Origin: Chryseobacterium sp. Leaf394
GTDB taxonomy: Bacteria > Bacteroidota > Bacteroidia > Flavobacteriales > Weeksellaceae
Direction: 5' to 3'
Assembly (NCBI RefSeq): GCF_001424105.1
Contig: NZ_LMQH01000012.1
Span: 277,835-341,834 of the forward strand
Length of the DNA stretch: 64,000 nt
Positions 7,574 through 16,618 of this stretch are shown one piece after another. The notes below the pieces were generated by a model. The model did no database searches. It was not told the origin of the DNA and saw only the letters and a program-made list of their open reading frames with translations. The translations under genes and the position numbers were made by a program. How positions within the stretch are numbered: position 1 is the first letter of the stretch; each line of letters begins with the position of its first letter.

Positions 7574-8224
7574 ATGTTTATCAAGGACTATATCTCAAAA
7601 GATTTTCCGTGTTTTCATCTGACTGACTCCATCGAATCGGCTAGGGAAACCCTAGAAGCATTTGGATATACGCATATTTTCATCAAAAAATCACACCACT
7701 TTTACGGAGCCATCGCCAAAGACTTTCTTTATGAAGAAGAAGGTACTTTGAAGAACCTCGAACATCAGATCGAGCGCTTCGCCATTTTGGAGGATAATAA
7801 TATCATGGACAGCATCCGTCTGTTTTATACATTCAATGCCAACGTGATTCCTGTGATCAATAAAAACGAAAAATATCTGGGCTACATCTGCTGTGATGAT
7901 GTGTTTCAGACCTTTTCAAAATACCCTCTGTTTTCGGAAACCGGTGCTACCTTAACGATAGAAACTCCGGCAAGAAAATATTCTATGACCGAAATTGCTA
8001 ATATCGTAGAGAGCAACAATTCTAAGTTCTACGGTGGATTTATCAGTTTTATGTCAGACGAATTTATTCACATCACCATTAAAATCAGTAACGAGAATTT
8101 AGCTTCCATCGACGCTACTTTTGACCGTTATGATTACAGAATTGTTGAAAAATACTATTCTGACGAGAAAACAGATCTTTTCAAAGACCGTTTAGGTTTT
8201 TTACAAAAATTTATCGAAATATAA
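7574..8224 (+). CDS. CBS-domain protein
   Basis: 216 aa. The N-terminal ~130 residues read as a CBS pair: ISKDFPCFHLTDSIESARETLEAFGYTHIFIKK and a second module around FAILEDNNIMDSIRLFYTFNANVIPVINKNEKYLGYI. CBS pairs usually bind adenine nucleotides and regulate a partner. The C-terminal part (about 135-216, ETPARKYSMTEIANIVESNN...) looks like a small ACT-like regulatory fold but I cannot confirm this. Its stop is separated from the NAD kinase start by one base, so the two are almost certainly co-translated, which suggests a role tied to NAD kinase or nucleotide sensing. Confidence 0.8.
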   Translation: MFIKDYISKDFPCFHLTDSIESARETLEAFGYTHIFIKKSHHFYGAIAKDFLYEEEGTLKNLEHQIERFAILEDNNIMDSIRLFYTFNANVIPVINKNEKYLGYICCDDVFQTFSKYPLFSETGATLTIETPARKYSMTEIANIVESNNSKFYGGFISFMSDEFIHITIKISNENLASIDATFDRYDYRIVEKYYSDEKTDLFKDRLGFLQKFIEI

Positions 8225-8225
8225 T

Positions 8226-9092
8226 ATGAAGGCAGCCATATATTCTCAGAAAAAAGATCTTGATACTTTTTTATATTTAAGCAAATTTATTTCTGAACTG
8301 GAAAGCAGAGGCGTAAAATCTGTTTTGTTTGACGAAATGGCTGACGCGCTACAATTTTCAAAAATATTTGAGACTTTTGGCAACAAACAGGATCTCATCG
8401 ACAAAAAAGTTGATCTGTTCTTCACTTTTGGTGGCGACGGAACGATTGTAAATTCATTAACTTTCATCGAAGATCTCGAAATTCCTGTTGTGGGTGTCAA
8501 CACCGGAAGACTTGGATTCCTGGCAAGTTTTACAAAAGAAGAAGCCTTCAAGGAGTTAGATTCTATTTTAAAAGGAGATGTGAAAACCAGCCGAAGATCA
8601 GTAATCGAAGTAGTTTCGCCAAAATCTGACGAATTTTTTCCGTATGCTTTAAATGATGTGACGATTTCCAGAAAAGAAACCACATCAATGGTCACGGTAG
8701 ATTCCTATATCAATAATGAATTTCTTAATGTTTTCTGGGGCGACGGCGTCATTGTTTCTACGCCAACGGGTTCTACCGCTTATTCTTTAAGTTGCGGTGG
8801 ACCGATTATTTCTCCGAACAACGAAAATTTTGTCATTACTCCGATTGCGCCGCATAACCTGAATGTAAGACCTTTGGTTGTCAACGATAAAGTTGAAATT
8901 AAATTTAAAGTTGAAAGCCGGGTTCCGCAATATTCTCTTTCTTTAGATTCAAGATTAATTCATATTGAGACGGATAAAGAAATTGTGATCAGAAAGGCAA
9001 GTTTCCAGCTGTTACTGGTACAGCCGAATAATTTAAGTTTCTACGAAACCATCCGCCAGAAGCTACTTTGGGGACGGGATAAAAGAAATTAA
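8226..9092 (+). CDS. nadK: NAD kinase
   Basis: 288 aa. It phosphorylates NAD to NADP in the cytosol. The diagnostic GGDG is at residues 69-72 (FTFGGDGTIV), followed by VGVNTGRLGFLAS and, in the C-terminal domain, GDGVIVSTPTGSTAYSLSCGGPI, the conserved NAD-binding region. The length is typical. It starts one base after the CBS-domain gene. A 70-bp gap separates it from fbaA. Confidence 0.96.
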   Translation: MKAAIYSQKKDLDTFLYLSKFISELESRGVKSVLFDEMADALQFSKIFETFGNKQDLIDKKVDLFFTFGGDGTIVNSLTFIEDLEIPVVGVNTGRLGFLASFTKEEAFKELDSILKGDVKTSRRSVIEVVSPKSDEFFPYALNDVTISRKETTSMVTVDSYINNEFLNVFWGDGVIVSTPTGSTAYSLSCGGPIISPNNENFVITPIAPHNLNVRPLVVNDKVEIKFKVESRVPQYSLSLDSRLIHIETDKEIVIRKASFQLLLVQPNNLSFYETIRQKLLWGRDKRN

Positions 9093-9162
9093 TCATTTCT
9101 TAAAAATTATTACCTTTACAAGAATTTTTCAAACATACCCTAATTTTATATAAAAAGTAAAC

Positions 9163-10233
9163 ATGAGCAGAATTTTTCCGGCAGGAGTTGCCACAGGTCA
9201 GTTAGTTACAGATATTTTTCAGTATGCTAAAGAAAACAAATTTGCATTGCCTGCAGTGAACGTAATTGGTTCGAGCAACGTGAACGCAGTAATGGAAACT
9301 GCAGCAAAACTAAACTCACCTGTTATCATTCAGTTTTCTAACGGTGGAGCATCTTTCAACGCTGGAAAAGGACTTAGCAATGACGCTCAGAAATCAGCTA
9401 TTTTAGGTGGTATCGCTGGAGCAAAACATATTCATACTTTGGCTGAAGCTTACGGAGCGACAGTAATTTTACATACCGATCACGCTGCAAAGAAATTGTT
9501 GCCTTGGATCGACGGTTTGATGGAAGCTAACGAAGAATTCTTCAAGCAGACCGGAAAATCTCTTTACTCTTCTCACATGCTTGATCTTTCTGAAGAATCT
9601 TTAGAAGAAAACCTTGAGATCTCTGCTGAATATTTCGAAAGAATGGCGAAAATGCAGATGACTTTGGAAGTTGAAATCGGTGTAACAGGAGGTGAGGAAG
9701 ATGGTGTTGACAATTCTGATATCGACAATTCAAAATTATATACTCAACCTGAAGATGTAGCGTACACTTATGAAAAACTGAAAGCAATTTCTGATAACTT
9801 CACGATTGCAGCAGCTTTCGGAAATGTACACGGTGTTTACAAATCAGGAAACGTAGTTTTGACTCCGAAAATCTTAGACAATTCTCAGAAATTCGTTCAG
9901 GAGAAATTCGGAACTGCTGAGAAGCCGATTAATTTCGTATTCCACGGTGGTTCAGGTTCTACTTTAGAAGAAATCAGAGAAGCGATTGATTACGGGGTGA
10001 TTAAGATGAATATAGATACCGATCTTCAGTTCGCTTATACAGAGGGAATCAGAGATTACATGGTAGATAATGTAGAATATCTGAAAACTCAAATCGGAAA
10101 TCCTGACGGAGACGATAAGCCGAACAAAAAATTCTATGACCCAAGAGTTTGGATCAGAAAAGGCGAAGAAACGTTCTCTAAAAGATTGGTAAGAGCATTT
10201 GAAGATTTAAATAACGTAAATACTTTAAAATAA
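9163..10233 (+). CDS. fbaA: Fructose-bisphosphate aldolase, class II
   Basis: 356 aa, the long class IIA type resembling E. coli FbaA from the N-terminus (ALPAVNVIGSSNVNAVMETA). It cleaves fructose 1,6-bisphosphate to DHAP and glyceraldehyde 3-phosphate with a divalent metal. HTDH (residues 104-107) carries the catalytic Asp and a metal-binding His. Further metal or substrate residues appear in EVEIGVTGGEEDGVDN, AFGNVHGVYK and FHGGSGSTLEEI. GVIKMNIDTDLQFA is the usual DHAP-binding segment. It sits upstream of accD with a repeat-filled gap between them. Confidence 0.97.
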   Translation: MSRIFPAGVATGQLVTDIFQYAKENKFALPAVNVIGSSNVNAVMETAAKLNSPVIIQFSNGGASFNAGKGLSNDAQKSAILGGIAGAKHIHTLAEAYGATVILHTDHAAKKLLPWIDGLMEANEEFFKQTGKSLYSSHMLDLSEESLEENLEISAEYFERMAKMQMTLEVEIGVTGGEEDGVDNSDIDNSKLYTQPEDVAYTYEKLKAISDNFTIAAAFGNVHGVYKSGNVVLTPKILDNSQKFVQEKFGTAEKPINFVFHGGSGSTLEEIREAIDYGVIKMNIDTDLQFAYTEGIRDYMVDNVEYLKTQIGNPDGDDKPNKKFYDPRVWIRKGEETFSKRLVRAFEDLNNVNTLK

Positions 10234-10338
10234 ATTAATTTGAGATTTGAGGTTTGAAATTTGAGATTGTCTGAGATGAAAATTTTTATCGGCAAACCTG
10301 AATTTCAAACTTCAAATCAATAATTTCAAATCAATAAT
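10234..10338. repeat. Degenerate 7-nt-word repeat region with inverted halves
   Basis: The left half is built of TTTGAGA/TTTGAGG/TTTGAAA words (10240-10275). The right half contains the opposite words CAAACTTCAAATC and TTTCAAATC (about 10305-10335). The two halves could fold on each other. Similar word-like tracts occur at 37867-37893 and 60928-60960. It fills the fbaA-accD gap and leaves no visible promoter there. Confidence 0.55.
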
Positions 10339-11193
10339 ATGGCATTCGACTGGTTTAAAAGAAAAGCACAAAATATTACCACTTCTACCGACGAGAAAAA
10401 AGATGTACCGAAAGGTCTTTGGCATCAGACTCCGTCAGGAAAAGTAGTGGAACACGACGAGTTAAAGAAAAACAATTATGTTTCTCCTGAAGACGGATTT
10501 CACGTAAGAATAGGAAGTGCCGAGTTTTTCAGCATTCTTTTTGACGAAGGAAAATTCACTGAGCTGGATGCAAATGTTGAAAGTATTGATATTCTCAGCT
10601 TTAAAGATACAAAATCATACACCGACCGTCTGAAAGAAGTAAAAGCGAAAACAAAGCTTACCGACTCTATCAGAAACGGAGTCGGAACCGTAAACGGAAC
10701 TGAAATGGTGGTTTCATGTATGGATTTTGCGTTCATCGGAGGATCTTTAGGTTCTGTGATGGGTGAAAAAATCAGAAGAGCGATTGATTACTGTATCGAA
10801 AAAAGACTTCCGTACATGATTATTTGTCAGTCTGGTGGTGCGAGAATGCAGGAAGCAACGTATTCACTAATGCAGTTGGCAAAAGTTCAGGCGAAACTGG
10901 CTCAGCTTTCAGAAGCCGGACTTTTATACATCGCTTACCTTTGTGACCCGACTTTCGGTGGAATTACCGCATCTTTTGCAATGACCGCAGACATCATCAT
11001 GGCTGAACCAAAAGCATTAATCGGATTTGCCGGACCAAGAGTAATTCGTGAAACCATTGGTAGAGACTTACCGGAAGGTTTCCAGACTTCAGAATTTTTG
11101 CAGGAAAAAGGTTTCGTAGATTTCATCGTAAAAAGAACCGAAATCAAAGAAGTAGTCTCAAAAACAGTAAATTTATTAGCGGTAAAAGCTTAA
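10339..11193 (+). CDS. accD: Acetyl-CoA carboxylase carboxyltransferase subunit beta, zinc ribbon degenerate
   Basis: 284 aa, a typical AccD length. With AccA it transfers the carboxyl group from biotin to acetyl-CoA in fatty acid synthesis. The crotonase-type core is clear: [37 protein letters not shown] and [13 protein letters not shown], then [21 protein letters not shown]. The odd point is the N-terminus. The KGLW...H.RI frame of the zinc ribbon is present (about residues 26-57), but all four zinc-binding cysteines are missing: [10 protein letters not shown] and [12 protein letters not shown] stand where CPKC pairs are normally found. The catalytic half looks intact, so I expect an active enzyme. 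Confidence 0.95.
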   Translation: MAFDWFKRKAQNITTSTDEKKDVPKGLWHQTPSGKVVEHDELKKNNYVSPEDGFHVRIGSAEFFSILFDEGKFTELDANVESIDILSFKDTKSYTDRLKEVKAKTKLTDSIRNGVGTVNGTEMVVSCMDFAFIGGSLGSVMGEKIRRAIDYCIEKRLPYMIICQSGGARMQEATYSLMQLAKVQAKLAQLSEAGLLYIAYLCDPTFGGITASFAMTADIIMAEPKALIGFAGPRVIRETIGRDLPEGFQTSEFLQEKGFVDFIVKRTEIKEVVSKTVNLLAVKA

Positions 11194-11214
11194 TATTTAA
11201 AATGAAAATCATAC

Positions 11215-11244
11215 AATCTCTCTCTATTCGGGAGAGATTTTTGT
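11215..11244 (+). terminator. Rho-independent terminator after accD
   Basis: AATCTCTC (11215-11222) pairs with GAGAGATT (about 11232-11239) and is followed by TTTTGTTT. Confidence 0.7.
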
Positions 11245-11330
11245 TTAAATAAACGCGATTAATTTATTTTAAAAATATACGGCTTGATTTCAAAGCCATA
11301 AGCAATTAGCCATTTGCCAAAAGCGAACCT

Positions 11331-11843
11331 ATGAGGACTTTCAAAGTAATTTTTAACACCGTAAAAAGCATGAGTTTTAAGAAAATTCTTAAGCTCTCGT
11401 CAGCCGTTTTGCCACATCCTCTCTTTTCTATGATGAGTTTCTATGGAACGGTAAAAGCTTTTTCCATTGCTCAAAAACTGTATCCGAAAACAGCATCTAA
11501 AAACGGTGAAGGTAATGCGTTCAGACACGCTTTCTGGTGTTGCCTGATTATGATGTACTGCAGCAAAATTTCCTCACCCGAAAAAGCACTGGAGTTCTGC
11601 AAAAAAATTACAGATTTGCACGAAGAATTATTCCCTAACGAACCTTTAGAAACCAAAATGGATCTCCACAACAATAAAATCGGTATGGATTATTTCATGG
11701 AGCTTTTGCCGGGAGTTCACCGCCAGTTTTTTGAGAAAAATTTCTTTATAGAAGAGCTTCAAAAGAAGACTGCCAACGCAAAGGTTTTGAAAAATTTGGA
11801 TGATGATTTTGCGGGCGAGCTGGTCTATCTGGATGAAAAATAA
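11331..11843 (+). CDS. DUF6973-like protein
   Basis: 170 aa, no signal peptide. Two conserved blocks stand out: GNAFRHAFW (residues 61-69) and DLHNNKIG (111-118), the N..RHA.W / D..NN..G pattern of DUF6973-type proteins. The conserved His and Asn residues look like a small active or metal site, but no reaction is known to me. The N-terminal 45 residues are basic and moderately hydrophobic. The upstream 20 bp hold an AGCAATTAGCCATTTGCC-type intergenic word, so the promoter must lie further up or the gene is read from accD. Confidence 0.7.
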   Translation: MRTFKVIFNTVKSMSFKKILKLSSAVLPHPLFSMMSFYGTVKAFSIAQKLYPKTASKNGEGNAFRHAFWCCLIMMYCSKISSPEKALEFCKKITDLHEELFPNEPLETKMDLHNNKIGMDYFMELLPGVHRQFFEKNFFIEELQKKTANAKVLKNLDDDFAGELVYLDEK

Positions 11844-12012
11844 CTTAATTTAAACCATATAGGAGAATTTTGTTTTTAAGTAAGATCATTGTGACATTGA
11901 AGGTTCTTTCTTAATATTCTTAACTCCTAATCAAATCTTAATGGTTAAAGCTAAAAGTTTCAGTTTTATCTCATTAAATTTATTATCTTTTCTAAAAATT
12001 AATCTTACATAA

Positions 12013-13416
12013 ATGGTTCTCAGCAGAATTTGGTCGGCCTTTATCATTATCGCCATTGCCATTGCCAGTATAAAATACATTTCGTCTAGCCACTACAAAA
12101 CCATTTTCAACGATATGGTTGTCGGAAAAGGCGGCGACACTGTTCAGGTGGCAACCCAAAACATCAGTATGCTTTCTCCAATCGTGAGAGACAGCCTGAT
12201 GAAGAAAAATGATTTTGCCGACAGCAGAATTCACTATAAAACCGATTCTCTGAAACAGAACGTTCAGGTATACCGCATTCAGGAGGCCGATGGTGTGATT
12301 GGGACTTCCGAAACGGCTGTGAAAATCTGTATCGGTTTGATTGGAATTATGACCCTTTTTATGGGATTCATGAGCATTGCGGAGAAAGCAGGCGGGATTA
12401 ATTTATTAAGCCGGTTTATTCAGCCATTTTTCTCCCGACTTTTCCCTGAAATTCCAAAAAACCATCCTGCTTTTGGGCACATGCTGATGAATTTCAGTGC
12501 CAATCTTTTAGGTTTAGATAACGCGGCAACACCTTTCGGACTGAAAGCGATGGAGAGTTTACAGACTTTAAATCCAGATAAAGATACGGCGAGCAACTCA
12601 CAGATTATGTTCCTCTGCCTCCATGCTGGAGGAATGACCTTGATACCCGTTTCCATCATTGCAATCAGGGCCTCGATGGGTTCAAAAACACCAACTGATA
12701 TTTTCCTTCCCTGCATGATTGCGACTTTTGCAGCCACCATGGCGGCAATGATTATCGTATCATTATACCAAAAAATAAATCTTTTAAAACCTATCGTCCT
12801 TGCCTATGTTGGCGGAATTTCAGTATTAGTCGGTCTTCTGGTTGTTTATCTGGTTCAGCTGAGCAAAGATGAACTTGATGATTTCAGTAAAGTTTTGAGT
12901 AATGGTTTAATACTTTTCATTTTTTTAGCCATTGTTCTTGGAGCCGTTTACAAAAAGATTAATGTTTTTGATGCCTTTATTGACGGCGCTAAAGAAGGTT
13001 TTTATACATGTGTAAAAATTATTCCGTATTTAGTCGGAATGTTGATTGCCATTTCTCTTTTGAGAACCTCCGGTGTTTTTGACGTTATTATCGACGGAAT
13101 GAAATGGGTTGCCTATGCAGCAAATCTCGATGCACGATTTGTTGACGGACTTCCAACAGCTTTAATCAAACCTTTATCAGGCTCTGGAGCCCGTGGAATG
13201 ATGGTGGATACGATGGCAACTTTCGGGGCAGACAGTTTTCAGGGGAAATTGGCAGCAGTTCTTCAGGGAAGTTCAGATACGACGTTCTACGTGATTGCAG
13301 TTTATTTCGGAGCTGTAGCCGTGAAGAACACGAGATATACGGTTGTTGCTATGCTTTTGGCGGATTTGGTGGGCGTGATTACAGCAATTGGATTGGCGTA
13401 TTTGTTTTTTGCTTAA
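12013..13416 (+). CDS. Nucleoside-recognition (Gate) domain membrane protein, SpmA-SpmB fusion
   Basis: 467 aa multi-spanning membrane protein. The N-terminal half has the SpmA arrangement: GLIGIMTLFMGFMSIAEKAG (about residues 107-126), then HMLMNFSANLLGLDNAATP with the conserved N..GL.NA..P motif. The C-terminal half repeats the SpmB arrangement: DGAKEGFYTCVKIIPYLVGM and KPLSGSGARGMMVD. In spore-formers spmA and spmB are two adjacent genes affecting spore core dehydration; here they form one polypeptide in a lineage that makes no spores, so the true transport role is unknown. There is an extra hydrophilic segment (about 30-95) after the first membrane helix. Confidence 0.85.
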   Translation: MVLSRIWSAFIIIAIAIASIKYISSSHYKTIFNDMVVGKGGDTVQVATQNISMLSPIVRDSLMKKNDFADSRIHYKTDSLKQNVQVYRIQEADGVIGTSETAVKICIGLIGIMTLFMGFMSIAEKAGGINLLSRFIQPFFSRLFPEIPKNHPAFGHMLMNFSANLLGLDNAATPFGLKAMESLQTLNPDKDTASNSQIMFLCLHAGGMTLIPVSIIAIRASMGSKTPTDIFLPCMIATFAATMAAMIIVSLYQKINLLKPIVLAYVGGISVLVGLLVVYLVQLSKDELDDFSKVLSNGLILFIFLAIVLGAVYKKINVFDAFIDGAKEGFYTCVKIIPYLVGMLIAISLLRTSGVFDVIIDGMKWVAYAANLDARFVDGLPTALIKPLSGSGARGMMVDTMATFGADSFQGKLAAVLQGSSDTTFYVIAVYFGAVAVKNTRYTVVAMLLADLVGVITAIGLAYLFFA

Positions 13417-13446
13417 AAAGAAATACTTCTTATAATTTAGAATGAT

Positions 13447-13938
13447 ATGAAAATCAAATTTGGCTTAGTCTTATTTTTAATTCTTTCTTTTAATTCTATT
13501 TTATCTGCGCAGGGCGGATGGGATATTGGCTATTTAAAAATTGGAGATATTACGAAAGACCAGATTGGAAAAACATTCAGAATAGATTTTAAATCTAATA
13601 AACTGAAAGAAAAAGAACCTTCAATAAGATCCTATTTTCAGACAAAAGACTCCAGTTTTATTTTAATTGATGGCACTAAAATAGAATTTGTAGAAGTAAG
13701 AAAAATCAATGTTGATGCAGGATATTATGAGGAACAGTTTCTACTTTGTAAAAAATGTAAATCACCTTTAATAATTTTAGATATGGTGTTATCCGAAATA
13801 AAAGAAGAGACATTAATATTTATTGCTGCTTTTGAAATGGAAATTAACGATAAATCTGATAAAATAAACTTCAAAAAAGAAGTTGAAGTTCATAGAAATG
13901 AATTGGAAGGATTAATCTTTTTAAATTCAAAATTTTAA
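13447..13938 (+). CDS. Secreted protein of unknown function
   Basis: 163 aa. A clear signal peptide (about residues 1-21, LVLFLILSFNSILSAQ) precedes a lysine-rich mature part. A single CKKC motif lies near residue 100 (LLCKKCKSPLII). I do not recognise the family. It starts 30 nt after the SpmAB-like gene and 15 nt before the next, so it may be the middle gene of a short operon. AT-rich codon use is in line with its neighbours. Confidence 0.65.
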   Translation: MKIKFGLVLFLILSFNSILSAQGGWDIGYLKIGDITKDQIGKTFRIDFKSNKLKEKEPSIRSYFQTKDSSFILIDGTKIEFVEVRKINVDAGYYEEQFLLCKKCKSPLIILDMVLSEIKEETLIFIAAFEMEINDKSDKINFKKEVEVHRNELEGLIFLNSKF

Positions 13939-13953
13939 ATTAAAAGAAAAGTT

Positions 13954-14340
13954 ATGATCACAGATAAAGAATTCACCCTAAGACTCATCCGTCAGCTATC
14001 TCAAGCTTTAGAAAAACTGATTTTGGACAAACCTGAAGAAAGTTTAATGCAGAAAGAACTCGATTTCGATTCTTTAATGAAAGATATTTTTAAATTTGAT
14101 TTTAAAGAACTTTCGGCAAAACCAAAAGAAGAAGTGATTGAAATTGTAAAAGAAAGACAGGAAAGAGATCACAAAGATTACTATGAAATGCTCGGAAATC
14201 TTTTCTACTACAACGGGAAAGTTTTAAATAATAACGACTTTTTAGACAAAGCAAAAACCTTCTACGAGCTGTATCTTCAGACGAGCGGAATCTTTGCTCT
14301 GCCGGTTATAAACAGAATTTCAGAAATCGCCAAAATGTAA
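13954..14340 (+). CDS. Hypothetical helical protein (possible TPR/DUF6483-like)
   Basis: 128 aa, no signal peptide, predicted mostly alpha-helical. The N-terminus (TLRLIRQLSQALEKLILDKPEE) resembles in style the start of DUF6483 proteins, in which an amphipathic helix is followed by TPR-like helices; the C-terminal LDKAKTFYELYLQTSG fits that reading. The similarity is weak and by eye only. It ends just before a bidirectional terminator and converges with the tonB-like gene. Confidence 0.6.
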   Translation: MITDKEFTLRLIRQLSQALEKLILDKPEESLMQKELDFDSLMKDIFKFDFKELSAKPKEEVIEIVKERQERDHKDYYEMLGNLFYYNGKVLNNNDFLDKAKTFYELYLQTSGIFALPVINRISEIAKM

Positions 14341-14418
14341 TTTCTGGTCAAATATTAAGACAAATCAGGCAATTGTAAAAAACAAATAGAAATCAATTAT
14401 ATCCTTCATATAAATAAA

Positions 14419-14449
14419 AAAAGCACTTGAATAAAGTGCTTTTGTATTT
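14419..14449. terminator. Bidirectional terminator
   Basis: AAAAGCACTT (14419-14428) pairs perfectly with AAGTGCTTTT (14434-14443) around a 5-nt loop. T-rich sequence follows on both strands. It separates two convergent units. Confidence 0.8.
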
Positions 14450-14450
14450 T

Positions 14451-15323
14451 TTAGAATGTAATATTATAAGTTCCGGTGGACGAAACGCTGGATTTCTCGG
14501 CCTTGACGTATTTCTTAACCCAGGAAACAGATGTCTGTACCACGCAGGGGTCTGAAATTCCACCAGATCTTTTGGCGGATATTATGTTTCCGGCTTTGTC
14601 CACGGTATAAGCGATTCTGATCGAGCCGCTGGCTGTGCATTTATGGCTAGGCTGTGCACCGCCTCTTCCCATTGTTCCGGGAATATAATCCGTCAGACTT
14701 CTGTCGATTCCTATTTTGCTGTCACCATTTCCGTCGCCGCCTAAAGGATCTCCGGCGTTTCCTGGACCTTTGCCATCGCCCTGATTTCCGGGGTTTTTAC
14801 CTCTGCCGCTTAACAGGTTTCCGATAGCAGCATTTCCTTTGCCATCACCGTTTCCGGTTTTGCTGTTGGCTGCTGTTGATCCGCCTTTAGTTTTGCTTTT
14901 AGTAGGGCTGGCTGTCGATTTCGTGTCTTTTTTTGCGTCGTCTTTTTTAGCAACTTTACGGTTGTCATTTCCCGAAATTGCTTTTTCTTTGACATCGGCT
15001 TTTTTGCTCTCTACTTTAGGTTCAGTTTTAATGACTGTATTCGGCTCGGTTTTGTTTTCTACCGGTTCAGCTGTGGTTTCATCCACTTTTGCGGCCTGGC
15101 TACCTTCCTGTGGAGCGGGTTCCTCAAAGCCGTCACCGTTTCTGTTGTCACCGAAATTCACAAGCATCGTAGTAATGATTTCCGGTTTTTTCTCTTCCTC
15201 GGTCGGTTTAAGTTTATAGATGAATACAAACAACAGAATCGCCGACCATATCAAAACAGATAGAATTCCGCTCTTGATCCGGTCTTTGTTGTGTTCGTTT
15301 TTGTCGAGTGTATAACTTCTCAT
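14451..15323 (-). CDS. TonB/TolA-like energy transducer
   Basis: 290 aa. A short cytoplasmic N-terminus is followed by one membrane anchor (about residues 19-37, GILSVLIWSAILLFVFIYKL). A long, low-complexity periplasmic spacer rich in Lys/Glu/Thr (about 40-130) and then Gly/Asn/Asp (about 150-205) follows, ending in a small C-terminal domain (about 225-290) with SGSIRIAYTVDKAGNIISAKRSGG. This layout matches TonB or TolA proteins that couple the inner-membrane proton motive force to outer-membrane receptors. It lies downstream of exbB and exbD in the same direction. Two Cys in the C-terminal domain (HKCTASG and DPCVVQ) may form a disulfide. Confidence 0.85.
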   Translation of the reverse strand: MRSYTLDKNEHNKDRIKSGILSVLIWSAILLFVFIYKLKPTEEEKKPEIITTMLVNFGDNRNGDGFEEPAPQEGSQAAKVDETTAEPVENKTEPNTVIKTEPKVESKKADVKEKAISGNDNRKVAKKDDAKKDTKSTASPTKSKTKGGSTAANSKTGNGDGKGNAAIGNLLSGRGKNPGNQGDGKGPGNAGDPLGGDGNGDSKIGIDRSLTDYIPGTMGRGGAQPSHKCTASGSIRIAYTVDKAGNIISAKRSGGISDPCVVQTSVSWVKKYVKAEKSSVSSTGTYNITF

Positions 15324-15468
15324 TATCAGTTGTTTAACTTAAAAAGTTTCTGAGATTTTTTATAATTAAATCTAACCTTTGGTTTGATGTCTGAATTTTA
15401 ATTTAGTTAAAAATTTTTGATTTAAATTAAAATTAAAACTTTTTACGTTTAAAACGTTAAGAATAAAA

Positions 15469-15867
15469 TTAATTTTCTTTTACCGTAGCAATTGCAATAT
15501 TCAGTTTGTGTTTTTCTGCTATTTCCATGGCAAAAATTACATCTTTATGCATCGTGTTTTCGTCGGCACGGATTGTAAAAGATTTTCCGTCTCTCGAATT
15601 CAGCAAGGTCACAATTGTCTGTTCTACCTGCTCTCTCGGTACAGGTTTGTCGTCTACAAAATAACTTCCTTCCGCATTAATCGTCACTGTTAATGGATTG
15701 GGAGTATTATCTGTTGCAGTATCTGCTTTCGGTAGCTTCACATCGATGGAGCTTTGATTGGCTGCCGATGAGGTGATCATAAAGAATATCAGCATCAGCA
15801 AAATAACGTCTGTCATCGCTGCTAAACTGAATTCCGGGTTGGCTTTATTTCTTCTTTGAATTTTCAT
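15469..15867 (-). CDS. Biopolymer transport protein ExbD/TolR
   Basis: 132 aa. A single N-terminal membrane helix (about residues 16-35, AAMTDVILLMLIFFMIT) includes the conserved Asp (TDVILL) that conducts protons in ExbD/TolR. The periplasmic domain contains VDVKLPKA-type and VTINAEGSYFVDDKPV strands. It works with ExbB as the proton channel that powers TonB. It starts 9 nt after the ExbB stop, so the two are co-transcribed; a 145-nt AT-rich gap separates it from the TonB-like gene. Confidence 0.92.
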   Translation of the reverse strand: MKIQRRNKANPEFSLAAMTDVILLMLIFFMITSSAANQSSIDVKLPKADTATDNTPNPLTVTINAEGSYFVDDKPVPREQVEQTIVTLLNSRDGKSFTIRADENTMHKDVIFAMEIAEKHKLNIAIATVKEN

Positions 15868-15876
15868 CGTTAAAGA

Positions 15877-16581
15877 TTATAAAGGTTTGTTGATAATATC
15901 CAAAAATTCTCCGGACATATTCTGAGCATTCAAAACAAATTTATCAATTCTCGTTAAAAGAATGTTATAAGCAAAGTTTGCAGGAATAGCAACTGCCAAA
16001 CCTACAGCTGTCTGACCCAAAGCGGTATAAATACCTTCTGATAAAGTCTTCGGAGAGAAAGAACCTTCTGCATGAGACAGATTAAAGAAAGCAATAATCA
16101 TCCCGATTACGGTTCCCAAAAGTCCCAGCATCGGTGCAATACTTGGTACTACGGCCAAAAGGTTAAGATTTTTTTCCATGTTGGCAACCTCTACCTGAGC
16201 CTGAGATTCCATCGCACTTACGATATCAGAAACCGGTCTTCCCAGTCTCGAAATTCCTTTTTCCAGAATTCTCGCTTCCGGAGAATTCTGCGTTTTACAG
16301 TAGTCTAATGCAGAATCTATTTTTCCGTTTCTCACAAAATCCTCGATATTGTTCATGAAATTGGAATCTGTTTTCGAAGTTACCCTTTTAATAAAGAAAA
16401 ACCTTTCGAAGAACAGATAGACAGAAAAAATACCCAACAAAAGTACGGTTGCCATTACGATTTTGGCAAAAGCACCTCCGTGGAACATGATGTTCCAAAA
16501 TGAAAACTCGGCACTTTCTGCAGTTACTACAGGCGCTGCGACCTGTGCAAATAAAACATGAGTAAGTTCTGTTACAAGCAT
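15877..16581 (-). CDS. MotA/TolQ/ExbB proton channel family protein
   Basis: 234 aa. A first membrane helix (about residues 36-60, FAKIVMATVLLLGIFSVYLFFERFF region) is followed by a cytoplasmic loop. The TolQ/ExbB core has VVPSIAPMLGLLGTVIGMIIAF and, in the last helix, ALGQTAVGLAVAIPANFAYNIL. The family forms a pentameric channel around two ExbD helices. It is the first gene of the exbB-exbD(-tonB) unit. Confidence 0.92.
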   Translation of the reverse strand: MLVTELTHVLFAQVAAPVVTAESAEFSFWNIMFHGGAFAKIVMATVLLLGIFSVYLFFERFFFIKRVTSKTDSNFMNNIEDFVRNGKIDSALDYCKTQNSPEARILEKGISRLGRPVSDIVSAMESQAQVEVANMEKNLNLLAVVPSIAPMLGLLGTVIGMIIAFFNLSHAEGSFSPKTLSEGIYTALGQTAVGLAVAIPANFAYNILLTRIDKFVLNAQNMSGEFLDIINKPL

Positions 16582-16610
16582 TAATCTGTATTTTTTAGTA
16601 GTTTAAACGA

Positions 16611-16618
16611 CAAAAATA
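16611..16618 (-). promoter_or_regulatory. -7 promoter element (TATTTTTG) of the exb operon
   Basis: TATTTTTG on the minus strand, 30 nt before the ExbB start, fits TAnnTTTG. No well-spaced TTG is seen. Confidence 0.4.

Noticed and set aside
14839..15219. 126-codon plus-strand frame inside the TonB-like gene
   Set aside because: It is the antisense of the low-complexity spacer; a Ser/Leu/Phe-rich shadow of a Lys/Glu/Thr/Gly-rich sequence.
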